NCBI RefSeq assembly: GCF_000260115.1
Contig: NZ_JH651379.1
Coordinates: 992,001-1,056,000 of the forward strand
Direction: 5' to 3'
Length of the DNA stretch: 64,000 bases
From: Galbibacter orientalis DSM 19592
Lineage (GTDB): Bacteria; Bacteroidota; Bacteroidia; Flavobacteriales; Flavobacteriaceae
Each line of letters opens with the position of its first letter. The first letter of the stretch is position 1. The notes under the pieces are model-generated. The model searched no databases. It was not told where the DNA came from and saw nothing but the letters and a program-made list of their open reading frames with translations. This document shows, in pieces, positions 16,747 to 26,671 of the stretch. Position numbers and translations under genes: made by a program.

Positions 16747-18192
16747 ATGGCATATACCGAAGAAGAATTAAAAAAAGAGCTCGAAACGAAAGAATATGAG
16801 TACGGGTTTTATACCGATATAGAATCGGATACATTGCCTGTTGGGTTAAACGAAGATATCGTTAGAGCAATTTCGTTAAAAAAGAATGAGCCAGCATGGA
16901 TGACAGAGTGGCGTTTAGAAGCTTATAGAGCTTGGACACAAATGGAAGAACCTGCATGGGCAAATGTGACTTATGAAAAACCAGATTTTCAAGCTATTTC
17001 CTATTATTCGGCACCTATGAAAAAGCCGAAATATGAAAGCTTGGATGAAGTGGATCCAGAGTTACTAGATACTTTTAAAAAATTAGGAATTTCTGTAGAC
17101 GAGCAGAAAAAACTAGCTGGAGTTGCAGTAGATATTGTAATGGATTCTGTTTCTGTAGCTACAACGTTTAAAAAGACGCTAGCTGAAAAAGGAATTATAT
17201 TTTGTTCCATTTCTGAAGCAATTCAAGAGCATCCAGAATTAGTTAAGAAATATATCGGAACAGTAGTTCCAGAGAGAGATAATTTCTATGCTGCATTAAA
17301 CTCAGCAGTATTTTCTGATGGTTCATTTTGTTACATTCCAAAAGGTGTTCGTTGCCCAATGGAATTGTCAACTTACTTCCGTATCAATCAAGCGGGAACT
17401 GGTCAGTTTGAAAGAACCTTAGTAATTGCAGATGAAGGAAGTTATGTAAGTTACTTAGAAGGATGTACAGCACCAACAAGAGATGAAAACCAATTGCATG
17501 CTGCGGTTGTAGAATTAATAGCATTGGATGATGCTGAAATAAAATATTCTACAGTACAAAACTGGTACCCAGGAAATAAAGAAGGTAAAGGAGGAGTTTT
17601 CAACTTTGTTACCAAAAGAGGCTTGTGTGAGAAAAATGCAAAAATTAGCTGGACACAAGTAGAAACTGGATCTGCAGTAACATGGAAATACCCTTCTTGT
17701 ATTTTAAAAGGAGATAATTCTGTTGGAGAGTTTTATTCTATTGCTGTAACTAATAATTATCAGCAGGCAGATACAGGTACGAAAATGATTCATCTTGGAA
17801 AAAACACAAAAAGTACCATTATTTCAAAAGGTATTTCTGCTGGGAAATCTCAAAATAGCTACCGTGGTTTAGTACAGGTAAATAGTAGAGCGGATAATGC
17901 TCGTAATTTCTCTCAGTGTGATTCCCTATTAATGGGGAACGAGTGTGGCGCACACACATTTCCGTACATAGAAACTAAAAATAAAACAGCTCAGATAGAG
18001 CACGAAGCCACTACAAGTAAAATTGGAGAAGACCAAATATTTTACTGTAACCAACGTGGTATAGATACCGAAAAGGCAATTGCACTTATTGTAAATGGTT
18101 TCAGTAAAGAGGTATTAAATAAGCTTCCTATGGAGTTTGCCGTAGAAGCACAAAAATTATTGGAAATTTCATTAGAAGGTTCCGTAGGATAA
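16747..18192 (+). CDS. sufB: Fe-S cluster assembly protein SufB
   Basis: A 481-residue core scaffold of the SufBCD complex, where new Fe-S clusters form in the cytosol. It has the beta-helix SufBD fold with conserved segments [29 protein letters not shown] and [19 protein letters not shown]; the last two carry conserved Cys residues. Length is standard. Start ATG at 16747 follows a 32-base spacer after the broken S23 gene. It works with the ATPase SufC and with SufD encoded next, and receives sulfur from SufS/SufE encoded 9 kb away. Confidence 0.97.
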   Translation: MAYTEEELKKELETKEYEYGFYTDIESDTLPVGLNEDIVRAISLKKNEPAWMTEWRLEAYRAWTQMEEPAWANVTYEKPDFQAISYYSAPMKKPKYESLDEVDPELLDTFKKLGISVDEQKKLAGVAVDIVMDSVSVATTFKKTLAEKGIIFCSISEAIQEHPELVKKYIGTVVPERDNFYAALNSAVFSDGSFCYIPKGVRCPMELSTYFRINQAGTGQFERTLVIADEGSYVSYLEGCTAPTRDENQLHAAVVELIALDDAEIKYSTVQNWYPGNKEGKGGVFNFVTKRGLCEKNAKISWTQVETGSAVTWKYPSCILKGDNSVGEFYSIAVTNNYQQADTGTKMIHLGKNTKSTIISKGISAGKSQNSYRGLVQVNSRADNARNFSQCDSLLMGNECGAHTFPYIETKNKTAQIEHEATTSKIGEDQIFYCNQRGIDTEKAIALIVNGFSKEVLNKLPMEFAVEAQKLLEISLEGSVG

Positions 18193-18284
18193 ACAGTAGT
18201 TAAAGGTTGGTAGTTTATAGTTGTTCGTAGTTCTTTTTGAGACGCTGTAACAACACAACATCATAACAATATAACAAAAGACAA

Positions 18285-19037
18285 ATGTTAAAGATTGAAA
18301 ATTTACACGCTAGTATAGACGATAAAGAAATTTTGAGAGGGATCAACCTTGAAGTTAAACCAGGAGAAGTACATGCTATAATGGGGCCAAATGGTTCTGG
18401 TAAAAGTACATTATCGTCGGTGATTGCAGGGAATGAAGATTTTGAAGTAACCGATGGGAAAATTAGTTTTTTAGAAGAAGATATTGCTGAATTAGCACCA
18501 GAAGAAAGAGCCCATAAAGGCATTTTCTTATCATTTCAATATCCTGTTGAAATTCCAGGAGTTTCCGTTACTAACTTTATGAAAACGGCTATCAATGAAA
18601 GTCGCAGAGCACAAGGACTAGAAGATATGCCAGCAAATGAGATGCTGAAGAAAATTCGTGAGAAATCGGAATTATTAGAAATCGACCGTAAGTTTCTTTC
18701 TCGTTCTTTAAATCAAGGGTTTTCTGGAGGAGAGAAAAAGCGTAACGAAATTTTCCAAATGGCAATGCTAGAGCCTAAATTGGCTATTTTAGATGAAACC
18801 GATTCTGGATTAGATATCGATGCGTTGCGTATTGTTTCTGATGGGGTAAACAGATTAAAATCTAAAGACAATGCGGTAGTGGTAATTACACATTACCAAC
18901 GTTTGTTAGAGTATATTGTTCCAGATTATGTGCACGTATTATTAAACGGAAGAATTGTAAAATCTGGTGGCAAAGAATTGGCCTTAGAATTAGAAGAAAA
19001 AGGTTACGATTGGATTAAGCAGGAAGTGGCGGTTTAA
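18285..19037 (+). CDS. sufC: Fe-S assembly ATPase SufC
   Basis: A 250-residue ABC-type ATPase that drives conformational change in SufBCD. Walker A is GPNGSGKST (about residues 34-42), the signature is SGGEKKR and Walker B is LAILDETDSGLD, as in all SufC proteins. There are no membrane segments, as expected. A 92-base word-type spacer separates it from sufB, and a 194-base REP-containing spacer separates it from sufD, which is looser than usual for this operon. Confidence 0.97.
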   Translation: MLKIENLHASIDDKEILRGINLEVKPGEVHAIMGPNGSGKSTLSSVIAGNEDFEVTDGKISFLEEDIAELAPEERAHKGIFLSFQYPVEIPGVSVTNFMKTAINESRRAQGLEDMPANEMLKKIREKSELLEIDRKFLSRSLNQGFSGGEKKRNEIFQMAMLEPKLAILDETDSGLDIDALRIVSDGVNRLKSKDNAVVVITHYQRLLEYIVPDYVHVLLNGRIVKSGGKELALELEEKGYDWIKQEVAV

Positions 19038-19071
19038 AGCCATTTGTGCTTTTTATTCTCAAAAGAGCTCT

Positions 19072-19149
19072 CACCCTGAGCCCTGTCGAAGGGTATTTTA
19101 GATGACTCTTGTATTAATGAAAGTGCTTCGACAAGCTCAGCATGACAAG
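19072..19149. repeat. REP-like palindromic repeat between sufC and sufD
   Basis: CACCCTGAGCCCTGTCGAAG at 19072 and GTGCTTCGACAAGCTCAGCA at 19123 form an imperfect inverted pair. The core TTCGACAAGCTCAG is shared with the element at 6087, showing a dispersed family. On the suf mRNA it would fold into a long hairpin that could lower sufD expression or protect the upstream transcript. Confidence 0.65.
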
Positions 19150-19231
19150 AAAAATTAAATTATAGAACTGAGGTTTTTTTAGAGAATTTAGTGTTAATCT
19201 AACTCTCAAAACCCAGAAACCAGAATATAGA

Positions 19232-20548
19232 ATGGAATTAAAAGATAAATTAATATCATCGTTTATGGCTTTTGAAAATCGTGTGGATGTAGAACATCCA
19301 GTACACGATATTCGTACCGAAGCTATAAAGTTTTTCGAAGAAAAAGGATTTCCAACAAAGAAGGATGAAGCGTGGAAGTATACTTCACTTAAAACATTAT
19401 TGAAAAACGATTATAGTGTTTTCCCAAAGGAAGAATCTGCCTTAGAATTTAAAGATGTAAAAAAATATTTTATACACGATATTGATAGCTATAAAATAGT
19501 TTTTATTGATGGTATCTACAGTTCTCACTTGTCACAAACATCACACGAAGGATTAGATGTATGTTTAATGAGTTCTGCTCTTTCGAAACCTAAATATCAA
19601 TTGATTATTGAAAACTATTTCAATAAAATTGCTAAAACCGATGATAGTCTTACCTCTTTAAACACTGCTTTCTCTCGTGAAGGAGCTTTTATTAATATTC
19701 CGAAGGGAAAAGTGGTAGATAAGCCTATTCAAATCATTCATTTAGCAACAGGGAAAGAGTCTTCTATAATGTTGCAGCCAAGAAGTCTGGTGGTAGTAGG
19801 AGAAAATGCGCACGTTCAAATTATTGAGCGTCATCAAAGCCTTACCGATAACCCAGTACTTACAAATGCGGTTACAGAAATATTTACTCACAAACGAGGA
19901 ATCGTAGATTACTATAAAATTCAGAATGACAATCCGAATGCATCGTTGATAGATAATACATACATTTCTCAGCAACAAAATAGTCATGCATCCGTTCATA
20001 CATTCTCTTTTGGAGGGAAAATTACACGTAATAATCTTCAATTTGTTCATAAAGGAGAGCATATCAATTCTACTTTAAAGGGGATTACAATTACAGAAGA
20101 TAAGCAACATGTAGACCATAGTACTTTGGTGCATCATGCTACTCCAAATTGTGAGAGTCACCAAGACTATAAAGGAATTTATTCCGATAGTAGTACAGGA
20201 GTTTTTAACGGGCGTATTATTGTTGAAAAGGAGGCTCAAAAAACTAATGGCTTTCAGCAAAGTAATAATATTTTAATTGACGATAAAGCAACAATCAATG
20301 CTAAACCTCAGTTAGAAATTTTTGCTGATGATGTAAAATGTTCACATGGTTGTACTATCGGACAATTAGATGAAGAAGCGTTGTTTTACCTTCAGTCAAG
20401 AGGGATTCCAAAAAAGGAAGCGCGTGCATTATTAATGTATGCTTTTGCTAATAATGTTTTAGAAAGCGTTAAAATACCAGAAGTTAAAACACGTATTAAT
20501 AAATTAATAGCAATGAAATTGGGTGTTAAAGTCGGCTTCGATTTATAA
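19232..20548 (+). CDS. sufD: Fe-S cluster assembly protein SufD
   Basis: A 438-residue partner of SufB in the SufBC2D scaffold complex, needed for iron entry. It shares the beta-helix fold: the segment PKGKVVDKPIQIIH precedes repeated strands, and DVKCSHGCTIGQLDEEALFY carries the conserved Cys/His near the C-terminus. Length is standard. A clean terminator follows 22 bases after the stop, so this transcription unit ends here, before sufS. Confidence 0.96.
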   Translation: MELKDKLISSFMAFENRVDVEHPVHDIRTEAIKFFEEKGFPTKKDEAWKYTSLKTLLKNDYSVFPKEESALEFKDVKKYFIHDIDSYKIVFIDGIYSSHLSQTSHEGLDVCLMSSALSKPKYQLIIENYFNKIAKTDDSLTSLNTAFSREGAFINIPKGKVVDKPIQIIHLATGKESSIMLQPRSLVVVGENAHVQIIERHQSLTDNPVLTNAVTEIFTHKRGIVDYYKIQNDNPNASLIDNTYISQQQNSHASVHTFSFGGKITRNNLQFVHKGEHINSTLKGITITEDKQHVDHSTLVHHATPNCESHQDYKGIYSDSSTGVFNGRIIVEKEAQKTNGFQQSNNILIDDKATINAKPQLEIFADDVKCSHGCTIGQLDEEALFYLQSRGIPKKEARALLMYAFANNVLESVKIPEVKTRINKLIAMKLGVKVGFDL

Positions 20549-20570
20549 CAAGCAATTAACTATGTACAGG

Positions 20571-20603
20571 CCCGAATATTCTTTATGAGTATTCGGGTTT
20601 TTT
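20571..20603 (+). terminator. terminator of the first suf unit
   Basis: CCCGAATA and TATTCGGG pair over 8 bp around an 11-base loop, followed by six T. Confidence 0.85.
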
Positions 20604-20630
20604 GTTTTATGAAATCTATTTGTTGGCTAT

Positions 20631-21455
20631 TTACTCTTCAAAAATTTTCTTAAACCTTTCTGGTAAACCATCTTTTAAATAAAGTTTTTCTTTTGTAAAA
20701 GGATGAATAAATTTCAAAGAATATGCATGGAGGTACAAGCCTTTTCCGTTAAGAATTAAACCTTCTTTACCATATTCTTTATCTCCTAAAATTGGATTTC
20801 CAATACTTGCCAAATGGATCCTTAATTGATGCCTTCTTCCTGTTTTAGGACTTAATTTTACTAAATTGAGACTTCCAAATCGCTCTGACGGCACAGAATT
20901 GAGAACTTTATATTTCGATTTAGATTTTTTGCTATCTACACTAGAAATAACCTTCCCTTTAGTTTCCATTTTTCCTATGGTAATTGCATAATAGGTTTTA
21001 TGGATTTCTTTGTCTTCAAAAAGTTTATTTAATATTCTAATGCTGCTATTTGTTTTTCCAACAAGTAAGATTCCTGTTGTAGGATAATCTAATCGGTGAA
21101 CTGGCTGAGGAATAGAGGCGTCTGTAAGCGTACTCTTTTTTAGGTTTTGAGGTAAAGCATTTGCAATGGTTTTAAAGCTATTTCCGCTTACTAATATCCC
21201 TGCAGGTTTATGAATTACGGCAAGATATTCGTCCTCAAATAATACTTCTAAAGGAAATATAAGCTGCTTTTTAGGAGTTTTTGTTTCTTGAAAAGCGAGT
21301 TCAATGGTCTCTCCTCCCTTTATAAAAGTAGCTGTAGTTGCTACTGTTTTATCAACGGTAATAAGTTGTTTCTTTAGTGCCTTTTTTAAAGCAGATTTGG
21401 TTGGGATATTATTAAAAATACCAACACCATACTCTTGGAGTCGGGTAGGAGCCAA
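20631..21455 (-). CDS. RluA-family pseudouridine synthase
   Basis: A roughly 275-residue enzyme that converts uridine to pseudouridine in rRNA or tRNA. The catalytic motif PVHRLDYPTTGILLVGK (about residues 117-133) holds the essential Asp, and RRHQLRIHLASIGNPILGD matches the RluA family. No ATG fits the start: TTG at 21455 is given here, but the open frame continues to 21482 and reads ETHIVPKLLAPTRLQEYGVG, which looks like the real family N-terminus, so initiation at ATT 21470 or ATA 21482 is possible. The RNA target is not known. It is convergent with sufD. Confidence 0.85.
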   Translation of the reverse strand: MAPTRLQEYGVGIFNNIPTKSALKKALKKQLITVDKTVATTATFIKGGETIELAFQETKTPKKQLIFPLEVLFEDEYLAVIHKPAGILVSGNSFKTIANALPQNLKKSTLTDASIPQPVHRLDYPTTGILLVGKTNSSIRILNKLFEDKEIHKTYYAITIGKMETKGKVISSVDSKKSKSKYKVLNSVPSERFGSLNLVKLSPKTGRRHQLRIHLASIGNPILGDKEYGKEGLILNGKGLYLHAYSLKFIHPFTKEKLYLKDGLPERFKKIFEE

Positions 21456-21666
21456 TAGTTTAGGGACAATATGAGTTTCTATATTTTTTATTTAAGTAGT
21501 TATTATTTGTTTTTTCAAAGTTAATGATTACTTCCTCAGCTTCTATTAACTTATTTGTGGCATTCTAATAATACATCCTTGTGGAAAGTAACTTTTTTAG
21601 TCCTTAAGTTTATTATGTATCTTTTAAAAAGTATATTTAACCTTTTATTTTTAATCACCTAAGTAA

Positions 21667-24105
21667 ATGAAAAAATTAATCGCCACCCTCATCCTAGTTA
21701 TTATTTCTTATTGGACAGCTATTAGTCAAGAAAATGTTAGACAAGTAATAACATTAAAAAACGATTGGAAATTTATTAATAAAGATCTTCCAAATGCGCA
21801 AGATCCATCATTGTCTGTTAAAAATTGGGAGAGTGTAAGTGTACCTCACGACTGGGCAATTAAAGGACCTTTTGATAAAGAAGTAGATAAACAGGTGGTT
21901 GCCATTAAGCAAGACGGAGAGAAAATTCCAACAGAAAAAACAGGAAGAACAGGAGCTTTACCACATATAGGCGTGGGTTGGTATAGAAAGAATCTTGATG
22001 TTTCTGAGGTTAAATCTGATAGTAAAGTAATTTTACTTTTTGAAGGAGCCATGAGCGATGCTCAAGTTTTTATTAATGGTAAAAAAGTTGGAGGTTGGCC
22101 TTATGGATATAATTACTTCTATTTTGATATATCGTCATTTTTATCTTCTGATCAAGAAAATATCTTGGCAGTTCGATTGGAAAACTTACCGCAATCATCT
22201 CGTTGGTATCCAGGAGCAGGTTTATACCGAAAGGTACAGCTTATTGTAAAAGATAAAATAAGTTTTAATCAATGGGGGCAATACATAACTACTCCTTATG
22301 TGACTCCTGAATTAGCAAAAGTTAAAATTAGTTCTAAAGTTTCTTCAGAAAATACAAAGGTAGAAGCTGTAATTAAAGACGAAAATGGAGTTGTTGTAGC
22401 TAAGAAAACTATAGCCCAAGCCTATGGAAATGAGTTTGAATTAGAAATCCCTATTGAGAATCCTAAAATATGGGATATAGATACACCGCATCTGTATACT
22501 GCTAAAATGAATTTATACCAAGATGATGAACTAAAAGATAGTGAAGAAGTAAAATTTGGAATCCGAAGTATTGAATATAATGCTGATAAAGGCGGATTTT
22601 TATTGAACGGAGAAGTGACCAAATTTAAAGGGGTGTGTTTACACCATGATCTTGGGCCTTTGGGAGCAGCTGTAAATAAAGCCGCTTTAAGAAGACAACT
22701 TACTATTTTAAAGGATATGGGGTGTAATGCTATTAGATCGGCTCATAATATGCCATCTATTGAACAATTAGAACTTTGTGATGAAATGGGTTTTTTGTTT
22801 TTAGCTGAAAGTTTTGATGAATGGGAAAAACCAAAGGTTAAAAATGGCTACAATCGACTTTTTAAAGAATGGGCAGAAAAAGATATCGTTAATTTAGTGC
22901 ATGCCACAAGAAATCATCCGAGTATTGTAATGTGGAGTTCTGGCAATGAGGTTCCAGACCAATTTGGCTCTGATGGAGTAAAATTAGCTAAATGGCTTCA
23001 AGATATTTTTCATAGAGAAGACCCAACGCGACCAGTTACGGTAGGAATGGATAGAGTAAAGGAAGTTATGGAAAGTGGTTTTGGCGCAATTATAGATATT
23101 CCAGGACTAAATTATAGAACTCATCTTTATAAAGAGGCTTATGAAAAGTTTCCGCAGCGACTTTTATTAGGTTCGGAAACAGCTTCTACAATAAGTTCTA
23201 GAGGGATATATAAATTTCCAGTTGTTAAAACCATAGGAAAAGAATATGAAGACGGACAGACGTCTTCTTATGATCTCGGAATTACAAGTTGGTCTAATGT
23301 GCCAGAAGACGATTTTATTTTACAAGATGATAATCCGTGGGTTATTGGGCAGTTTGTTTGGACAGGTTTTGATTATTTAGGAGAACCAACGCCTTATAAT
23401 ACGTATTGGCCATCTAGAAGTTCTTACTTCGGAATGATAGATTTAGCAGGAATTCCGAAGGATAGATATTATTTATATAGAAGTATCTGGAATACGGAAG
23501 AAGAGACTTTACATATATTACCGCATTGGAATTGGGAAGGTAGAGAAGGGCAAGAAACACCAGTTTTTGTTTATACCAATTATGCTAGTGCCGAATTGTT
23601 TGTAAATGGAAAAAGTCAAGGGGTGCAAAAGAAAACAAAGAATGGTACAAAATTAGAGCGTTATAGATTGATGTGGATGGATGTAAAATATGAGCCTGGG
23701 GAACTAAAAGTAGTAGCCTTTGATGATAATGGAAATCCAGTTGCTGAAAATAAAATAGTTACGGCTGGAGCGCCACATCATTTAAAACTTGAAGCAGATA
23801 GAACTACTCTTAAAGCAAATGGTGAAGATTTAAGTTATATAACTGTTTCTGTAGTTGATAAAGATGGAAATATTTGTCCTACCGCTACCAACGAACTTTC
23901 TTGTAAGGTTAAAGGAGCTGGTGAGTTTAAAGTTATTTGTAATGGAGATGCTACTTCGCTTGATGTTTTTCATGAACCTGTAATGAAAACATTTTCAGGA
24001 AAGTTAGTTGTTACAGTACAGGCATCAAATAAGCCAGGAGATATAGTATTAGAGGTAAAAGGAAGGAAATTGCAAACTGCAAAAATGACTCTTACTACCG
24101 AATAA
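21667..24105 (+). CDS. secreted glycoside hydrolase family 2 (beta-galactosidase-like)
   Basis: An 812-residue GH2 enzyme with an N-terminal signal peptide (MKKLIATLILVIISYWTAIS), so periplasmic or exported. Domains in order: sugar-binding jelly roll with VPHDWAIKGPFD, immunoglobulin-like domain, TIM barrel, and C-terminal domains of the DUF4982/Ig type with VFVYTNYASAELFVNGKSQG. The acid/base is Glu428 in SSGNEVPDQ and the nucleophile Glu504 in LLGSETAST. It stands alone without a SusCD pair or other polysaccharide-use genes, so its substrate (a beta-galactoside or beta-glucuronide) is open. Confidence 0.92.
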   Translation: MKKLIATLILVIISYWTAISQENVRQVITLKNDWKFINKDLPNAQDPSLSVKNWESVSVPHDWAIKGPFDKEVDKQVVAIKQDGEKIPTEKTGRTGALPHIGVGWYRKNLDVSEVKSDSKVILLFEGAMSDAQVFINGKKVGGWPYGYNYFYFDISSFLSSDQENILAVRLENLPQSSRWYPGAGLYRKVQLIVKDKISFNQWGQYITTPYVTPELAKVKISSKVSSENTKVEAVIKDENGVVVAKKTIAQAYGNEFELEIPIENPKIWDIDTPHLYTAKMNLYQDDELKDSEEVKFGIRSIEYNADKGGFLLNGEVTKFKGVCLHHDLGPLGAAVNKAALRRQLTILKDMGCNAIRSAHNMPSIEQLELCDEMGFLFLAESFDEWEKPKVKNGYNRLFKEWAEKDIVNLVHATRNHPSIVMWSSGNEVPDQFGSDGVKLAKWLQDIFHREDPTRPVTVGMDRVKEVMESGFGAIIDIPGLNYRTHLYKEAYEKFPQRLLLGSETASTISSRGIYKFPVVKTIGKEYEDGQTSSYDLGITSWSNVPEDDFILQDDNPWVIGQFVWTGFDYLGEPTPYNTYWPSRSSYFGMIDLAGIPKDRYYLYRSIWNTEEETLHILPHWNWEGREGQETPVFVYTNYASAELFVNGKSQGVQKKTKNGTKLERYRLMWMDVKYEPGELKVVAFDDNGNPVAENKIVTAGAPHHLKLEADRTTLKANGEDLSYITVSVVDKDGNICPTATNELSCKVKGAGEFKVICNGDATSLDVFHEPVMKTFSGKLVVTVQASNKPGDIVLEVKGRKLQTAKMTLTTE

Positions 24106-24205
24106 AAAGCTTCTTTACTTCTTTTAGATCCCTCATTAGGGGCTTTATTCCCCAGAACCTGTTGTTCTGAGTATATCGAAGTGTTCTATGTCTAAATGGA
24201 TTAAA

Positions 24206-24751
24206 TTATTTTCCTTTGAATACCTCGTAGGCTTGCCTCGAGGTAGTTAATTTAAGGTTTTCATTTATCTGATAGAAATAAGCAAGTTGCCATTTTTGAG
24301 ATCGTTCTGCTTGCTTGTTTTGTGGATTATCCCAAGGAGGGTATACTCGAAAAGCTCTTTTGCCTTCTTTATTTTCAGTAGAAATAATTCCTTTTTGAAT
24401 TAAAACAGACTTTGGAAAAACAAATTGGCCTAGTTTGTTTGCTGTTTTTACAGTTACCACATAAAAATTAAAAGGATCATTTATACAATATGGAGCTATT
24501 GGTCCTTTTTCTGTGCGTTTCCAAAAAGTAACAAATTGTCCTGCTTTTTTAGGAGTAACTTTTGCCTCTCTGTAAATAATAGCAAATTCGTTTAGTCTAA
24601 AAGTACATGCAAAATATTCTTTACTTTCTATTTCTGTTTTGAAATTAGAAATCTCGAGTTTACATTCAGCATAAACGTTCGTAATGATATTACTTAAAGT
24701 AGGATTCATTTTATGAGCTAATGTTATTGTGTTACTCGCTTTTTTGCTCAT
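24206..24751 (-). CDS. mepB: MepB family protein
   Basis: A 181-residue MepB-type protein, a family named after a gene in the staphylococcal mepRAB operon and of unknown function. Conserved parts include CTFRLNEFAIIYREAKVTPKK, GQFVTFWKR and FRVYPPWDNPQNKQAERSQKWQ. The family normally ends soon after the last block; here about 15 extra residues (LTTSRQAYEVFKGK) are encoded by a REP palindrome at 24221-24245. Its start overlaps the end of the small basic gene upstream by 20 bases. Confidence 0.85.
   Translation of the reverse strand: MSKKASNTITLAHKMNPTLSNIITNVYAECKLEISNFKTEIESKEYFACTFRLNEFAIIYREAKVTPKKAGQFVTFWKRTEKGPIAPYCINDPFNFYVVTVKTANKLGQFVFPKSVLIQKGIISTENKEGKRAFRVYPPWDNPQNKQAERSQKWQLAYFYQINENLKLTTSRQAYEVFKGK
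24221..24245. repeat. REP-like palindrome inside the mepB 3' end
   Basis: TACCTCG and CGAGGTA flank TAGGCTTGCCT-like sequence. Related copies are CCTCGTGAGCTTGCTTC at 24999-25015 and, inverted, GAAGCAAGCTCTTCG at 58511. The mepB reading frame runs through it. Confidence 0.6.
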
Positions 24752-24887
24752 TTGCCTTTTGAATAATAGCTTTTAACCGTTCTTTATTCTGAACTTTCTG
24801 TTTCTTTTGTTTGTTGATTTTCTGATTCATCAACTTGGTATGTTTGGCTTTATTGACGGTGTTTTTTGCTTTTCCTTTTTTTGCCAT
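24732..24887 (-). CDS. 51-residue highly basic protein
   Basis: A short frame beginning MAKKGKAKNTVNKAKHTKLM, made mostly of Lys, Asn and Gln, with no hydrophobic core. It looks disordered and nucleic-acid binding, like small basic proteins annotated in other Flavobacteriaceae. The stop overlaps the mepB start by 20 bases, so the two are translationally coupled. Function unknown. Confidence 0.6.
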   Translation of the reverse strand: MAKKGKAKNTVNKAKHTKLMNQKINKQKKQKVQNKERLKAIIQKANEQKSE

Positions 24888-25030
24888 TTTTCTCTAATTT
24901 ATTACCTCAGATGGGTAAAAAAATATAAATTACTCAACAATCAAAATTTAAATGCTTTAAAACTTGTGCTGAAATATTTCTAGAATTTCCTTTTGACGCC
25001 TCGTGAGCTTGCTTCATTCTGTTAATAGAG

Positions 25031-26587
25031 TCACATTTTTGCAACCACAGCTTCAGCACAGCGTTCTCCGTCCATAGCGGCAGAAATTATACCTCCAGCA
25101 TAACCTCCACCTTCACCACAAGGAAATAAACCTTCAATTTGCGGATGTTCTAAATCTTCATTTCTTGGAATATTTACTGGAGACGAGGTTCTAGATTCAA
25201 CCCCTACAATATTAGCTTCATTAGTATAATATCCATGCATTTTTTCTCCGAATGCTGCAAACCCTTTTCGTAATCTACTGCCTATCAATTTAGGTAAAAG
25301 AGAATGTAAAGGAGCCGATTTTAACCCGGGCTGATAGGAAGTTTCATTTAAAGAAGGAGAAATTTTACCTTCAACAAAATCAGCTAAACGTTGAGCAGGA
25401 GCAACTTGACTCCTTCCACCTGCATTAAAAGCTAATTTTTCTAAGTCTTTTTGAAATTCTAATCCTTTTAAAGGACCAAATGGATCATATTTAGGGAGGT
25501 CTTTATCAATGTTTATTTCGACTACAATTCCAGAGTTAGCAAATTTATTATTTCGTTTGCTAGGAGACATCCCATTTACTACAACTTCCCCATTGCTAGT
25601 TGCTGCAGGAACAATAAATCCGCCAGGGCACATACAGAAAGAATAAACCCCACGCTCGTTTACTTGTTGTACCAAACTATAAGCTGCAGCAGGTAATAAT
25701 TCGTCTCTACTGTTTGAGCAATGATATTGAATAGAATCAATTATTTCCTGTGGGTGCTCCACACGAACCCCCATTGCAAAAGATTTTGCTTTTAAAGCAA
25801 TATTTTTTTGATGCAATAAATTATAGATATCTCTAGATGAATGTCCTGTTGCTAAAATTACTGCATTTATAGAAAGTTCTTTTCCATTTTGCAATTGTAC
25901 CGCTGTTAGCTTATTGTTTTTAATGATAAAATCTACTACGCGACTTTCAAAATGAACTTCTCCGCCATACTTTATAATATTCTCCCTGATGTTCTGAATA
26001 ATTTTAGGGAGCTTATTTGTTCCAATATGAGGATGCGCATCTATTAATATTTGTTCCGTAGCACCATGGAAAACTAAATTTTCAAAAATTCGTCTAACAT
26101 CACCACGTTTTAAACTTCTGGTATATAACTTTCCATCGGAATAGGTGCCAGCACCGCCTTCTCCAAAACAATAGTTAGAATCTTCATTTACAAAGTGGTC
26201 TTGATTAATAGCTTTTAAATCGCGTCTTCGCTCTTGCACATTTTTGCCACGTTCTAGAACAATAGGTTTATATCCTAGTTCTATACAGCGTAATGCGGCA
26301 TACATTCCTGCAGGACCGAAACCAATAATGTGTACTTCTTTGGCTTTGGAAACATCTTTATAGTCAAAAAAATAAGCTGGTTTTTCAGAGACTTTTTCAT
26401 TGATGTAAATAGCTACTTTGTAATTAAAAATAATTTCCTTTTTACGAGCATCAATAGATTTACGTAAAATTTTTATAGCTGAAATTTCATCTTTAGCAAC
26501 TCCTAATTGCTCGGATGCTTTTTGAAGTAAAGTAATACCTTGCTTTTCTTCGGTTAAACTTACACGGAGTTGAATCTCTTTTATCAT
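25031..26587 (-). CDS. NAD(P)/FAD-dependent oxidoreductase
   Basis: A 518-residue flavoprotein of the uncharacterised family annotated as FAD-dependent protein or NAD(FAD)-utilizing dehydrogenase. About 90 residues of a novel N-terminal domain precede the FAD-binding motif VHIIGFGPAGMYAALRCIELG. Other blocks are CFGEGGAGTYSDGKLYTR, ATGHSSRDIY, and the C-terminal GLFPCGEGGGYAGGIISAAMDG, which closes the FAD site. No signal peptide. The reaction is unknown for the family. It is divergent from the DNA methyltransferase gene. Confidence 0.88.
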   Translation of the reverse strand: MIKEIQLRVSLTEEKQGITLLQKASEQLGVAKDEISAIKILRKSIDARKKEIIFNYKVAIYINEKVSEKPAYFFDYKDVSKAKEVHIIGFGPAGMYAALRCIELGYKPIVLERGKNVQERRRDLKAINQDHFVNEDSNYCFGEGGAGTYSDGKLYTRSLKRGDVRRIFENLVFHGATEQILIDAHPHIGTNKLPKIIQNIRENIIKYGGEVHFESRVVDFIIKNNKLTAVQLQNGKELSINAVILATGHSSRDIYNLLHQKNIALKAKSFAMGVRVEHPQEIIDSIQYHCSNSRDELLPAAAYSLVQQVNERGVYSFCMCPGGFIVPAATSNGEVVVNGMSPSKRNNKFANSGIVVEINIDKDLPKYDPFGPLKGLEFQKDLEKLAFNAGGRSQVAPAQRLADFVEGKISPSLNETSYQPGLKSAPLHSLLPKLIGSRLRKGFAAFGEKMHGYYTNEANIVGVESRTSSPVNIPRNEDLEHPQIEGLFPCGEGGGYAGGIISAAMDGERCAEAVVAKM

Positions 26588-26638
26588 TCGGTAAAATTAC
26601 GCAAATGAAATTAGTTATTTTTATTTGATTTAATACTT

Positions 26639-26646
26639 TATATTTG
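26639..26646 (+). promoter_or_regulatory. -7 box of the DNA methyltransferase gene
   Basis: TATATTTG 25 bases before the start. An imperfect dyad (AACCAT at 26648, ATGGTT at 26672) spans the leader and start codon and could be an operator for the protein's own helix-turn-helix; this is weak. Confidence 0.4.
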
Positions 26647-26671
26647 TAACCATTGTATAAGGTTTTGTAAT

